A stretch of 5,793 nt of DNA, taken from Candidatus Puniceispirillum sp. Lineage in GTDB: Bacteria > Pseudomonadota > Alphaproteobacteria > Puniceispirillales > Puniceispirillaceae. Below the pieces are notes generated by a model. The model was not told the origin of the DNA and did not search any database. It was given only the letters and a program-made list of their open reading frames with translations. The DNA lies in assembly GCA_016780525.1 (NCBI GenBank), contig JADHLR010000104.1, positions 1 through 5,793 of the forward strand. The letters run 5' to 3'. Numbering within the stretch: position 1 is the stretch's first letter; each line of letters opens with the position of its first letter. The translations under genes were made by a program, and so were the position numbers. Shown in pieces: positions 1 through 5,769 of the stretch.

Positions 1-330
1 CCCTTCCTCGAGGCCAAGGCGCGGACAGATAGAGCCGGCGGCGACATTGCGGACAACAACCTCAATCGGAATAATCTCTAATTTGCGGATAAGCTGTTCG
101 CGGTCATTCAGGCGGGTGATGAAATGATGCGGTATGCCTAAATCGCCAACCGCTGTCATGATATGTTCGCTGATGTAATTATTCAGCACACCTTTGCCGC
201 TGATCACATCTTTTTTCTGAGCGTTAAAAGCTGTGGCATCATCTTTGAAATATTGCACAAGTGTGCCAGCTTCAGGCCCTTCAAAAATCACTTTGGCCTT
301 GCCTTCATAAAGCTGTTGTCTGTCTGTCAT
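1..330 (-). CDS. purC: Phosphoribosylaminoimidazole-succinocarboxamide synthase (SAICAR synthase), N-terminal 110 residues; runs off the left edge
   Basis: PurC is a cytoplasmic enzyme that joins aspartate to CAIR using ATP, giving SAICAR in de novo purine synthesis. The translation reads MTDRQQLYEGKAK at the start, with the YEGKAK nucleotide-binding strand at residues 8-13. It continues with FKDDATAFNAQKK (28-40), GKGVLNN (45-51) and the SAICAR synthetase signature IPIEVVVRNVAAGS (87-100). These are diagnostic of the family, whose usual length is about 240-255 residues, so somewhat under half is present. The ATG at 328-330 is chosen because the family normally begins a few residues before YEGKAK and an AGGA lies 11 bases upstream. 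The gene starts 40 bp after the purB stop on the same strand with no visible terminator between, so the two are probably cotranscribed. The C-terminal part lies outside the window. Confidence 0.97.
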   Translation of the reverse strand, partial: MTDRQQLYEGKAKVIFEGPEAGTLVQYFKDDATAFNAQKKDVISGKGVLNNYISEHIMTAVGDLGIPHHFITRLNDREQLIRKLEIIPIEVVVRNVAAGSICPRLGLEEG

Positions 331-370
331 TTTTGTCGATGTCCTAATGCTGGTGGCAGGCGTCGTTGAC

Positions 371-1663
371 TCAGCCGAAAACGCGTTTGAAAATTGTATC
401 TACATGCTGAAAATGCTGGTTCAGATCGAACAAGGAATCGAGTTCCTGATCGCTGAGATGCGCGCTGACATCTGCATCAGCTTTTAAATTATCAAGGTAA
501 CTGCCGCCTTCTGCCCAGATTTTCATCGCATTGCGCTGAACATAGACATAGGCATTTTCGCGGCTCACACCTTTTTGCGTCAGTGCCAGCAACACCTGTT
601 GTGAATGCACCAACCCGCCCAATTGATCCAGATTGGCCTGCATGTTCTCGGGGTAGACCAGCAGATTTTCAACAACGCCGGCCAGCCGGTGCAGGGCAAA
701 ATCAAGCGCGATGGTGGCATCCGGGGCAAACACCCGCTCTACCGACGAATGCGAGATATCGCGTTCATGCCACAAGGCAACATTTTCCAGTGCCGGCACC
801 ACCGCGGCGCGGACAATACGGGCAATACCGGTCAGATTTTCGGTTAATACCGGATTGCGCTTATGCGGCATTGCCGATGAACCTTTTTGGCCAGCCGAGA
901 AAAATTCTTCGGCTTCACGCACTTCGGTACGCTGCATATGGCGTATCTCAACCGATAGCCGTTCGATCGAGCTGGCGATGACACCCAATGTGGCAAAATA
1001 CATCGCATGCCGGTCGCGCGGGATCACCTGGGTCGAAACAGGTTCAATTTCGAGACCCATTTTTTCGGCGACATGTGCTTCGACAAATGGATCAATATGC
1101 GCAAATGTCCCGACAGCGCCAGAAATGGCACAGGTTGCCACTTCACGGCGGGCCGCAACAAGCCGCTCGCGACAGCGGCTGAATTCAGCGTAAAAGCTGG
1201 CAAATTTCAGCCCAAGCGTTGTCGGTTCAGCATGAATGCCATGGCTGCGGCCAATGGTGGCGGTGCGCTTATGCTCATGCGCCCGTGACCGCAGACCGGC
1301 CAGCAAACGATCAAGCCCGGCCAGCATCAAATCACTGGCGCGGCTCAACTGCACCGATAATGTTGTGTCGAGAACGTCAGATGATGTCATGCCCTGATGG
1401 ACAAAACGCGCATCCTCGCCAACATATTCAGCAAGATTCGTCAAAAAGGCGATGACATCATGTTTGGTTTCGCGCTCGATATCATTAATGCGTTCGATAT
1501 CAAAGGCACCACGCTGCCAGATTGTGGCCGCGGCATCGCTTGGAATTACGCCGAGTTTTGCTTGCGCATCACAAGCATGCGCCTCAATTTCAAACCAGAT
1601 CTGAAATTTGCTTTCCTCCGACCAAATTGCGGTCATCTCAGGCCGGGAATAACGAGGAATCAT
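371..1663 (-). CDS. purB: Adenylosuccinate lyase
   Basis: PurB is a homotetrameric cytoplasmic lyase that releases fumarate from SAICAR, the product of PurC, and from adenylosuccinate in AMP synthesis. The 430-residue protein is full length for the bacterial short-type family and begins MIPRYSRPEM, as typical members do. Visible motifs are KHDV at 67-70 (His68), the TSSDVLDT substrate loop at 93-100, GRSHGIHAEP at 138-147 with the general-acid histidine His141, and the fumarase/aspartase superfamily signature SSAMPHKRNP at 262-271, which carries the catalytic serine (Ser263). The roles of these residues come from studied homologues. An AAAAGG at 1674-1679 lies 10 bases before the ATG. The gene heads a probable purB-purC transcript and is divergent from the small gene at 1771. 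Nothing in it looks broken. Confidence 0.98.
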   Translation of the reverse strand: MIPRYSRPEMTAIWSEESKFQIWFEIEAHACDAQAKLGVIPSDAAATIWQRGAFDIERINDIERETKHDVIAFLTNLAEYVGEDARFVHQGMTSSDVLDTTLSVQLSRASDLMLAGLDRLLAGLRSRAHEHKRTATIGRSHGIHAEPTTLGLKFASFYAEFSRCRERLVAARREVATCAISGAVGTFAHIDPFVEAHVAEKMGLEIEPVSTQVIPRDRHAMYFATLGVIASSIERLSVEIRHMQRTEVREAEEFFSAGQKGSSAMPHKRNPVLTENLTGIARIVRAAVVPALENVALWHERDISHSSVERVFAPDATIALDFALHRLAGVVENLLVYPENMQANLDQLGGLVHSQQVLLALTQKGVSRENAYVYVQRNAMKIWAEGGSYLDNLKADADVSAHLSDQELDSLFDLNQHFQHVDTIFKRVFG

Positions 1664-1770
1664 ACGAACAATACCTTTTGCGTTAACAGATGTCAGGTTG
1701 TAACATTGAGGCCGGTAAAAAGCCAGAACTTAGCAATAATTTGTGGCTAATATGGTAGGGGACACACAAT
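1664..1770. promoter_or_regulatory. Divergent intergenic region between purB and the small basic-protein gene
   Basis: These 107 bp must hold the start signals of both divergent genes if neither is read from farther away. The stretch is more AT-rich than the flanking genes. TAATAT at 1748-1753 resembles a -10 box for the plus-strand gene, but no good -35 lies at the right spacing. No convincing sigma-70 pair is visible for purB. I see no purine riboswitch or operator palindrome. The call rests on gene orientation rather than on recognised motifs. Confidence 0.35.
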
Positions 1771-1953
1771 ATGCTGTTTCGACGTATTTTAATGACTGCG
1801 CTGATGGCCGCCGCCCGCAACCCTGCCGTGCAGAAAAAAGCGGGTGAAGCCGCTGGCAAAGCGTTAAACGCGGCGCGTCCTGGCTTGCTGACAGCGAGCC
1901 GGAAAGCTGGCGAGATGACCCGTAAATTGTCGAAAAATATCAAAAAGAAATGA
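1771..1953 (+). CDS. Small highly basic hypothetical protein, 60 residues
   Basis: I do not recognise this protein. It is probably a real gene: a strong ribosome binding site, AGGGGA at 1757-1762, lies 8 bases before the ATG, and the frame fills the gap between purB and radC without overlapping either. The 60 residues include 15 Lys or Arg against two Glu, and no Cys, Trp or Tyr. A short hydrophobic start (MLFRRILMTALMAAA) is followed by an Ala/Lys/Arg-rich stretch that could form amphipathic helices and ends in KNIKKK. A nucleic-acid or membrane-surface binder would fit this composition, but that is inference. The N-terminal hydrophobic part is too short and too charged for a convincing signal peptide or membrane helix. 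It is divergent from purB and converges on radC, leaving 26 bp between the stop codons. Confidence 0.7.
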   Translation: MLFRRILMTALMAAARNPAVQKKAGEAAGKALNAARPGLLTASRKAGEMTRKLSKNIKKK

Positions 1954-1979
1954 GGCGGTGACAGGCGCGGCGGTGCGGC

Positions 1980-2720
1980 TTACAAATGCCCAAGACTTTT
2001 GAAGCTGACGCATGTGGTATCGGCAATGATCAGATGGTCACGCAAGGCAATCCCCATCACCGCAAGCGCCTTTTCGATATCGCGTGTGACATCAATATCG
2101 GCGCGTGACGGTTTGAGCTCGCCACTGGGATGATTATGCAGCAGAATCACCGCTTGCGCTTGATGCTTTAACGCAGCATTCACCACTTCGCGCGTGTAAA
2201 CAGCGGTCTGGTTGACGGTGCCAACCGACATCGTCTCTTCACTGATTAACCGGTTTTGATTGTCCAGACATAAAATAATAAAATGCTCGCGACGTTCATG
2301 TGCCAGACGGTTGATACAATAATCCTGCACATCGACCCAGTTGCGCAAGACCGACTGGTTTTTGATACGCGAGTGGCTTAGATGAAGCGCCGCCGCTTCG
2401 GTGATTTTGATCGCGGCAATGGCTGCCGGCCCGACCTGATCCAGCTGTTGCAATGTTTCCTCCGGGGCACGCAAGACACCGGCGAGCGAACCCAATTCTC
2501 GCATAAGCCGCTTTGCTATGGGTTTGGTATCACCGCGCGGATTGCTGGGATACAGAATCATCTCCAGCAATTCAAGTTCGGTCAGGGTCGCGGCAGATTT
2601 CTCGATCACCTTGTCTCGCATACGCCGCCGGTGCCCGGCTATATCCGGGTTTTTCGGGGTCGATCCGGTTGATCCAGTTGATCCAGTTGATCCAGCGGCT
2701 GGACGCGGCGGGGTGGTCAT
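1980..2720 (-). CDS. radC: RadC family protein (JAB/MPN domain metalloprotein)
   Basis: RadC proteins combine an N-terminal helix-hairpin-helix region with a C-terminal JAMM-type zinc-binding domain; their biochemical role is unsettled. The old link to DNA repair in E. coli came from a recG mutation. In this 246-residue protein the family opening GHRRRMRDK is at 29-37, the helix-hairpin-helix-like stretch LDQVGPAAIAAIKITEAA at 93-110, and the JAMM motif HNHPSGELKPSRADID at 195-210. The latter supplies His195, His197, Ser205 and Asp208; Glu162 in the EET segment is the likely glutamate partner. The first 25 residues are an unusual Pro/Gly/Ser/Thr-rich extension holding four GST repeats. The start at 2720 has only a weak ribosome binding site, but an in-frame TAG just upstream excludes a longer form. 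It follows map by 61 bp on the same strand, so the two could be cotranscribed. Confidence 0.95.
   Translation of the reverse strand: MTTPPRPAAGSTGSTGSTGSTPKNPDIAGHRRRMRDKVIEKSAATLTELELLEMILYPSNPRGDTKPIAKRLMRELGSLAGVLRAPEETLQQLDQVGPAAIAAIKITEAAALHLSHSRIKNQSVLRNWVDVQDYCINRLAHERREHFIILCLDNQNRLISEETMSVGTVNQTAVYTREVVNAALKHQAQAVILLHNHPSGELKPSRADIDVTRDIEKALAVMGIALRDHLIIADTTCVSFKSLGHL
2659..2694 (-). repeat. Four tandem 9-bp units inside the 5' end of radC
   Basis: On the plus strand three perfect GTTGATCCA units (2668-2676, 2677-2685, 2686-2694) follow one diverged unit, GTCGATCCG (2659-2667). Because the unit is three codons long, the array stays in frame and encodes four Gly-Ser-Thr triplets at residues 10-21 of RadC. 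It lies upstream of the conserved domains, so gain or loss of units would change linker length without breaking the protein. Confidence 0.95.
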
Positions 2721-2781
2721 GCTGTTCTAGATAAAATAAAAACATTAAACTACGGTTAACTCGACGCGAATTTTTTGATGA

Positions 2782-3576
2782 TTATGTCAGATTATAGGGC
2801 GGCATTGTCAGACCCGCCGGCGATAGGGTGAAAATTTCAGGATCACCTTCGGTCACACCGATTGAATGTTCAAACTGTGCCGACAGGCTTTTGTCACGGG
2901 TCACCGCAGTCCAGCCATCTGCGAGAATTTTGGTTTCATAGCGTCCGGCGTTAATCATCGGCTCAATGGTAAAAATCATGCCAGGTTCGAGCCGCATACC
3001 CTCGCCAGCCTGACCATAATGCAGAATGGTTGGCGCACAGTGAAATGTCTGACCAAGCCCATGTCCGGTAAAATCACGCACCACGGAAAATCGCTGACTT
3101 TCGGCAAAGGATTGAATGGCATGGCCGATATCACCAAGCCTGTTGCCCGGTCGTGCAGCGGCGATGCCGCGCATCAGGCATTCATAGGTGATCTCAGTCA
3201 AGCGTGTGGCTTTGACCGATGGTGCGCCAACATAAAACATGCGGGATGTATCGCCATACCAGCTATCCAGAATAACCGTAACATCAATATTCAGAATATC
3301 ACCATCGCGCAGTGCCTTGTCGCCGGGGATGCCGTGACAGACAACATGATTCAGCGAAATACATGTTGATTTGGGAAAGCCCTTATAATTGAGGGGGGCC
3401 GGCACAGCGCCATGCTGCAGAATGAAGTCATGGCATAATTTATCCAGCGCCGCGGTGGTGACGCCGGCAACAACATGCGGTGTGATCATGTCCAAAACGC
3501 TGGCAGCAAGGCTGCCGGCTTTGCGCATGCCGGCGAATCCGTCCTCGCCGTGCCGAATGACTGTTTCGTGTCGCAT
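2782..3576 (-). CDS. map: Methionine aminopeptidase, type I
   Basis: This cytosolic metalloenzyme removes the initiator methionine from nascent proteins after deformylation. The 264-residue protein matches the E. coli enzyme in length and motif order. His81 is in the VVCHGIPG segment. The five metal ligands are Asp98 (ILNIDVTV), Asp109 (WYGDTSRMF), His172 (TGHGLGQTFH), Glu205 (FTIEPMI) and Glu236 (QFEHSIGVTE). His179 and Trp222 also fall at the expected places. There is no N-terminal zinc-finger or SH3-binding extension, which makes it type Ia. The ATG at 3574-3576 is preceded by AGGA six bases upstream. The gene is followed by radC in the same direction and is divergent from the CinA-like gene; map, radC and a CinA/MoaB-type gene are commonly neighbours in alphaproteobacteria. 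Confidence 0.98.
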   Translation of the reverse strand: MRHETVIRHGEDGFAGMRKAGSLAASVLDMITPHVVAGVTTAALDKLCHDFILQHGAVPAPLNYKGFPKSTCISLNHVVCHGIPGDKALRDGDILNIDVTVILDSWYGDTSRMFYVGAPSVKATRLTEITYECLMRGIAAARPGNRLGDIGHAIQSFAESQRFSVVRDFTGHGLGQTFHCAPTILHYGQAGEGMRLEPGMIFTIEPMINAGRYETKILADGWTAVTRDKSLSAQFEHSIGVTEGDPEIFTLSPAGLTMPPYNLT

Positions 3577-3636
3577 TCATGATCCTGTCATTTTTGGTTA
3601 TGATTGGCTCTGGATAACACCGAACGCGCCCTATCT

Positions 3637-3664
3637 AACATAATCTGTCATTTTATGTCTGCAA
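3637..3664 (-). promoter_or_regulatory. Candidate map promoter (weak)
   Basis: On the minus strand, TTGCAG (3664 to 3659) and TATGTT (3642 to 3637) are separated by 16 bp. They resemble a weak sigma-70 pair that would start transcription about 55 bases before the map ATG. An alternative is TTGACC (3692 to 3687) with GATTTT (3669 to 3664) at 17-bp spacing. Neither is strong, and sequence alone does not decide between them. Confidence 0.2.
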
Positions 3665-3709
3665 AAATCAGTTTTCGCAGCGGTGCGGTCAATTGCGGCG
3701 TGATGCAGT

Positions 3710-3738
3710 TTGACAAAATCGGCCGATGCGCACATTCT
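3710..3738 (+). promoter_or_regulatory. Candidate sigma-70 promoter for the CinA-like gene
   Basis: A perfect -35 hexamer TTGACA (3710-3715) is followed after 17 bp by CATTCT (3733-3738), a poor -10 that keeps the important A at position 2 and T at position 6. Transcription would begin near 3745. That would place the whole 18-bp tandem array (3749-3802) in the 5' untranslated leader. The -35 match is good; the -10 is the weak point. Confidence 0.35.
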
Positions 3739-3748
3739 GCCACGCCAA

Positions 3749-3802
3749 CCAAACAGCACATATATGCCAAACGGCACATCTATCCCAAACAGCACATTTA
3801 TT
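3749..3802 (+). repeat. Three tandem 18-bp units in the leader of the CinA-like gene
   Basis: Units lie at 3749-3766, 3767-3784 and 3785-3802, each of the form CCAAACRGCACATNTATN. The first 12-13 bases are almost invariant and the ends vary. The array stops directly before the ribosome binding site of the gene at 3815. A further isolated GCACAT is at 3730-3735, inside the candidate promoter. The units have no internal dyad symmetry and no spacers, so this is not a CRISPR array. Function unknown. Confidence 0.9.
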
Positions 3803-3806
3803 AAGG
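3802..3806 (+). promoter_or_regulatory. Ribosome binding site deciding the start of the CinA-like gene
   Basis: TAAGG at 3802-3806 stands 8 bases before the ATG at 3815. The same frame is open upstream to a TTG at 3710, but that TTG has no ribosome binding site and the added residues would just translate the tandem repeat, so the ATG at 3815 is preferred. Confidence 0.75.
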
Positions 3807-3814
3807 TTATCATT

Positions 3815-4594
3815 ATGCCGCTTCCACAAAACCCAACCGCCGCGATTATTGTGATTGGCGATGAAATTTTATCAGGCCGAACCAAAGATAAAAATATCGG
3901 TTGGCTGGCTGAAAATCTGAGTGCGCAGGGCATCCAGCTTGTTGAAGCGCGGGTGATTGCCGATAATCGGCAGGTGATCATAGATACCGTGCAAAACCTG
4001 TCCGCCGCTTATGATCTGGTATTTACCAGCGGTGGCATCGGGCCAACGCATGATGATATCACAACCGAGGCTGTCGCCGCGGCGTTTGACGTGCCTGTCA
4101 TCCGGCACCCCGAAGCCGAGCGCCGGCTGCTTGCGCATTATGCCAATACCGATCTGGAATTTAATGCGGCGCGCCAAAAAATGGCCGATATTCCCGATAC
4201 GGCTGAATTGATCGACAATCCGCTATCGGCGGCCCCCGGCTTTATTCTGGGAAATGTGCATGTGTTGCCGGGTGTGCCAAGCATTTTGCAGGCGATGTAT
4301 GAGGGGCTGCGCAGCCGCTTGCCGGGCGGCGTGGTGATGACTCGGATTACCGTGCAATGCGCAACCGGTGAGGGCAATATCGCAACCATTCTGGCGGCTG
4401 TTGAATCGCGCTATGAAGGCACCAGCATTGGCAGCTATCCCTGGTTCAAGCCGGGCCAGTTTGGCACGGCTGTGGTGGTCAGTGGCCTCGATGCCGAGAC
4501 CACACAGAAAGCCGCAAAAGATGTTGAAACAGAGGTGCGTCAATTAGGTGTTGATGCCGCTATCGTCGGGGCTGACGGCGCCCCGGTCAGCTAG
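3815..4594 (+). CDS. CinA/MoaB-type molybdopterin-binding domain protein (COG1058 family), single-domain form
   Basis: The 259-residue protein has the MoCF-biosynthesis fold sequence marks of the competence/damage-inducible protein A family: IIVIGDEILSGRTKDKN at 11-27, the phosphate-binding stretch TSGGIGPTHDDITTEA at 71-86, and NPLSAAPGFILGNVHVLPGVP at 135-155. It lacks the C-terminal CinA domain that carries nicotinamide-nucleotide amidase activity in full-length CinA (about 400 residues). It is therefore the short form common in alphaproteobacteria. Homologues of the N-terminal domain have been linked to ADP-ribose or nucleotide pyrophosphatase activity; for this protein the substrate is unknown, and the family name should not be read as proof of a role in competence or molybdenum cofactor synthesis. 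It is divergent from map and converges on the rhomboid gene, with 24 bp between the stop codons. Confidence 0.92.
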   Translation: MPLPQNPTAAIIVIGDEILSGRTKDKNIGWLAENLSAQGIQLVEARVIADNRQVIIDTVQNLSAAYDLVFTSGGIGPTHDDITTEAVAAAFDVPVIRHPEAERRLLAHYANTDLEFNAARQKMADIPDTAELIDNPLSAAPGFILGNVHVLPGVPSILQAMYEGLRSRLPGGVVMTRITVQCATGEGNIATILAAVESRYEGTSIGSYPWFKPGQFGTAVVVSGLDAETTQKAAKDVETEVRQLGVDAAIVGADGAPVS

Positions 4595-4618
4595 CGTTTT
4601 TGCGGCCGTGCAGGCGGG

Positions 4619-5446
4619 CTAGCCCCATGGCCCGTTTGGCGGATTGTTCTGACCCGTTTTTGGGTCTTTGCGGCGCGATGTCGGTACCGAAGGTTTTGGT
4701 GGCGTCGTTGAAACTGGTTTTCTCACAGCATCTGCCGATGAGGGCACTGAGCGGCGATAACGTGCGCGTGCCTCGGCTTTGACTTCCTGAAAATTGAGCG
4801 GACGATCGGCCCAGTCGCCAATCCCGATATCACGATCAAACAGGGCAATATGGCGGTATTTAAAAAATGGAATAAGCGCCATGCCGGCAAGAAATCCACC
4901 GATATGCGCCATATAGGCAACGCCGCCGCCGGTTTCGTTCAAGGCTTGCGGTACCGCAACAAATTGTCCGCCAATCCAGACGCCTAAGACCAACCAGGCT
5001 GGCAAATTGATAAATCTGAAAAAAATTAAAATCAGGAAAAAACATCTGATTGCGGCCTTTGGATGCAGCATCAAATAGGCACCCAAAACACCGGCAATGC
5101 CGCCAGACGCGCCAATCATCGGGATCGTCGAACCGGGATCCAGCGCGGCCTGTGCCATCGCCGCCGCGCCGCCACACAAAAAATAGAAAAGCACAAATTT
5201 TAGCCGCCCCATAGAGGCTTCAACATTATCGCCAAAAATCCACAGATACAGCATATTGGCGCCAATATGCATCCAGCCACCATGCAAAAACATCGAGGTG
5301 AAAATAGTGCTCCATGTGGGCACCAATGACATATCTGCCGGCAGGCTGGCCGGGGTAAAAAACACCGCCGGGACAAAGCCAAGCTGATAGACAATGTTAT
5401 GCGCCGCATTGAAATCGAGTGATTCCTGCCAGATGAAGCCGCTCAT
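4619..5446 (-). CDS. Rhomboid family intramembrane serine protease (start uncertain; N-terminus extends upstream)
   Basis: Rhomboids are inner-membrane serine proteases that cut transmembrane segments with a Ser-His pair. Numbered from the ATG at 5446, HGGWMHIGANMLYLWIFG at 55-72 gives the conserved His/Asn of helix 2. GASGGIAGVLGAY at 112-124 carries the nucleophile Ser114, and AYMAHIGGFLAGM at 177-189 carries His181. Hydrophobic segments near 50-72, 82-101, 112-129, 134-162 and 177-195 fit helices 2-6. After residue 200 comes a soluble tail that becomes Pro/Lys/Ser-rich and probably disordered. The ATG at 5446 is the first standard start in frame, but it has no ribosome binding site and falls inside helix 1, so the real protein almost certainly begins upstream; a CTG at 5524 would give 301 residues. 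The catalytic core is intact. Substrate unknown. The only upstream neighbour seen is tRNA-Leu. Confidence 0.9.
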   Translation of the reverse strand: MSGFIWQESLDFNAAHNIVYQLGFVPAVFFTPASLPADMSLVPTWSTIFTSMFLHGGWMHIGANMLYLWIFGDNVEASMGRLKFVLFYFLCGGAAAMAQAALDPGSTIPMIGASGGIAGVLGAYLMLHPKAAIRCFFLILIFFRFINLPAWLVLGVWIGGQFVAVPQALNETGGGVAYMAHIGGFLAGMALIPFFKYRHIALFDRDIGIGDWADRPLNFQEVKAEARARYRRSVPSSADAVRKPVSTTPPKPSVPTSRRKDPKTGQNNPPNGPWG

Positions 5447-5524
5447 ACATAGGGCGATAATCAGCCAGGTGATCAGCGGGCGCGTCAGCGTCGGGTTGTT
5501 GTCAAATAAAGGCAGAAAAAACAG
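5447..5524 (-). other. Missing N-terminal 26 codons of the rhomboid gene, without a standard start codon
   Basis: Read in the rhomboid frame, this stretch encodes LFFLPLFDNNPTLTR followed by PLITWLIIALC. That is a typical alphaproteobacterial rhomboid N-terminus running into the first half of helix 1. The frame is open to a TGA at 5588-5590, but no ATG, GTG or TTG occurs between 5447 and that stop. CTG at 5522-5524 sits where related proteins have their initiator Met. A run of six T (5516-5521 on the minus strand) follows it. Upstream, an ATG at 5589-5591 is in another frame that would join this one if the T run were one base shorter. Either CTG initiates, or the gene has a start or frameshift lesion. 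Confidence 0.75.
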
Positions 5525-5595
5525 TGTTGGCAGCCCGCAAGTGATAAAATCGGATCGCCGACAGCCTACAGGGCTTCGTTCGGCTTGTCATCCAA

Positions 5596-5661
5596 TCGGC
5601 ACATACGTCGGCACATACGTCGGCACATGCGGTTCGGCACATGCGGTTCGGCACATGCGGT
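5596..5661 (-). repeat. Five tandem 12/14-bp units between tRNA-Leu and the rhomboid gene
   Basis: On the plus strand the units are TCGGCACATACG at 5596-5607 and 5608-5619, then TCGGCACATGCGGT at 5620-5633, 5634-5647 and 5648-5661. All five share TCGGCACAT; within each length class the copies are identical, which suggests recent duplication. The array begins 23 bases beyond the tRNA 3' end and ends just before the rhomboid upstream region. On the minus strand it would be transcribed if tRNA-Leu transcription reads through. No spacers are present. Confidence 0.95.
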
Positions 5662-5684
5662 TTTTCATCGTTATTTTGGGATCA

Positions 5685-5769
5685 TGGTGCGGGCGGGGAG
5701 ACTTGAACTCCCACGGCCTAAGGCCCACGGATTTTAAGTCCGTTATGTCTACCATTCCATCACGCCCGC
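5685..5769 (-). tRNA. tRNA-Leu, anticodon UAA
   Basis: The 85-base gene has a 7-bp acceptor stem, GCGGGCG (5769 to 5763) paired with CGCCCGC (5695 to 5689), discriminator A and an encoded CCA (5687 to 5685). The anticodon stem ACGGA/TCCGT encloses the loop CTTAAAA, giving anticodon TAA at 5736 to 5734, which reads the leucine codon UUA. A long variable arm with a GGCC-TTA-GGCC hairpin marks a class II tRNA, and the T arm is GGGAG/CTCCC around TTCAAGT. The D loop (GGAATGGTAGAC) is one base shorter than in many leucine tRNAs but keeps the GG pair and seems functional. The 24 bases beyond its 5' end are too short to judge a promoter. Confidence 0.97.

Noticed and set aside
583..1455. Several plus-strand open frames opposite purB
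   Set aside because: They are shadows of the well-supported purB gene, with compositions rich in Arg, Ala and Gln and no recognisable motifs.
3585..3654. CTGTCATTTT repeated at 3585 and 3645, 60 bp apart, and again at the purC start near 324
   Set aside because: A 10-base word with no dyad. At purC it is simply the start codon region read in reverse, so the common origin is doubtful.
3710..3814. 35-residue N-terminal extension of the CinA-like protein from a TTG at 3710, with repeats PNSTYM, PNGTSI, PNSTFI
   Set aside because: The TTG has no ribosome binding site and coincides with a perfect -35 hexamer. The family starts just before the IGDEILSG motif, and TAAGG stands at good distance before the ATG at 3815.
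4590..4623. Two GCTAGC palindromes, each containing one of the two convergent TAG stop codons
   Set aside because: Six-base palindromes 22 bp apart with no U tract of the right form; the shared word follows from both stops being TAG after GC or AGC. Probably chance.
4651..4666. GACCC/GGGTC hairpin followed by TTT as a terminator for the CinA-like gene
   Set aside because: The stem is only 5 bp, its loop already contains the longer T run, and it lies inside the rhomboid coding region, where it encodes part of the tail. It is too weak to call.
5596..5661. Possible CRISPR array
   Set aside because: Units are 12-14 bp and directly adjacent, with no spacers and no cas genes in the window. The same holds for the array at 3749-3802.
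5685..5769. tRNA-Leu as an integration site of a mobile element
   Set aside because: No second copy of the tRNA 3' end and no integrase gene is visible in the window.
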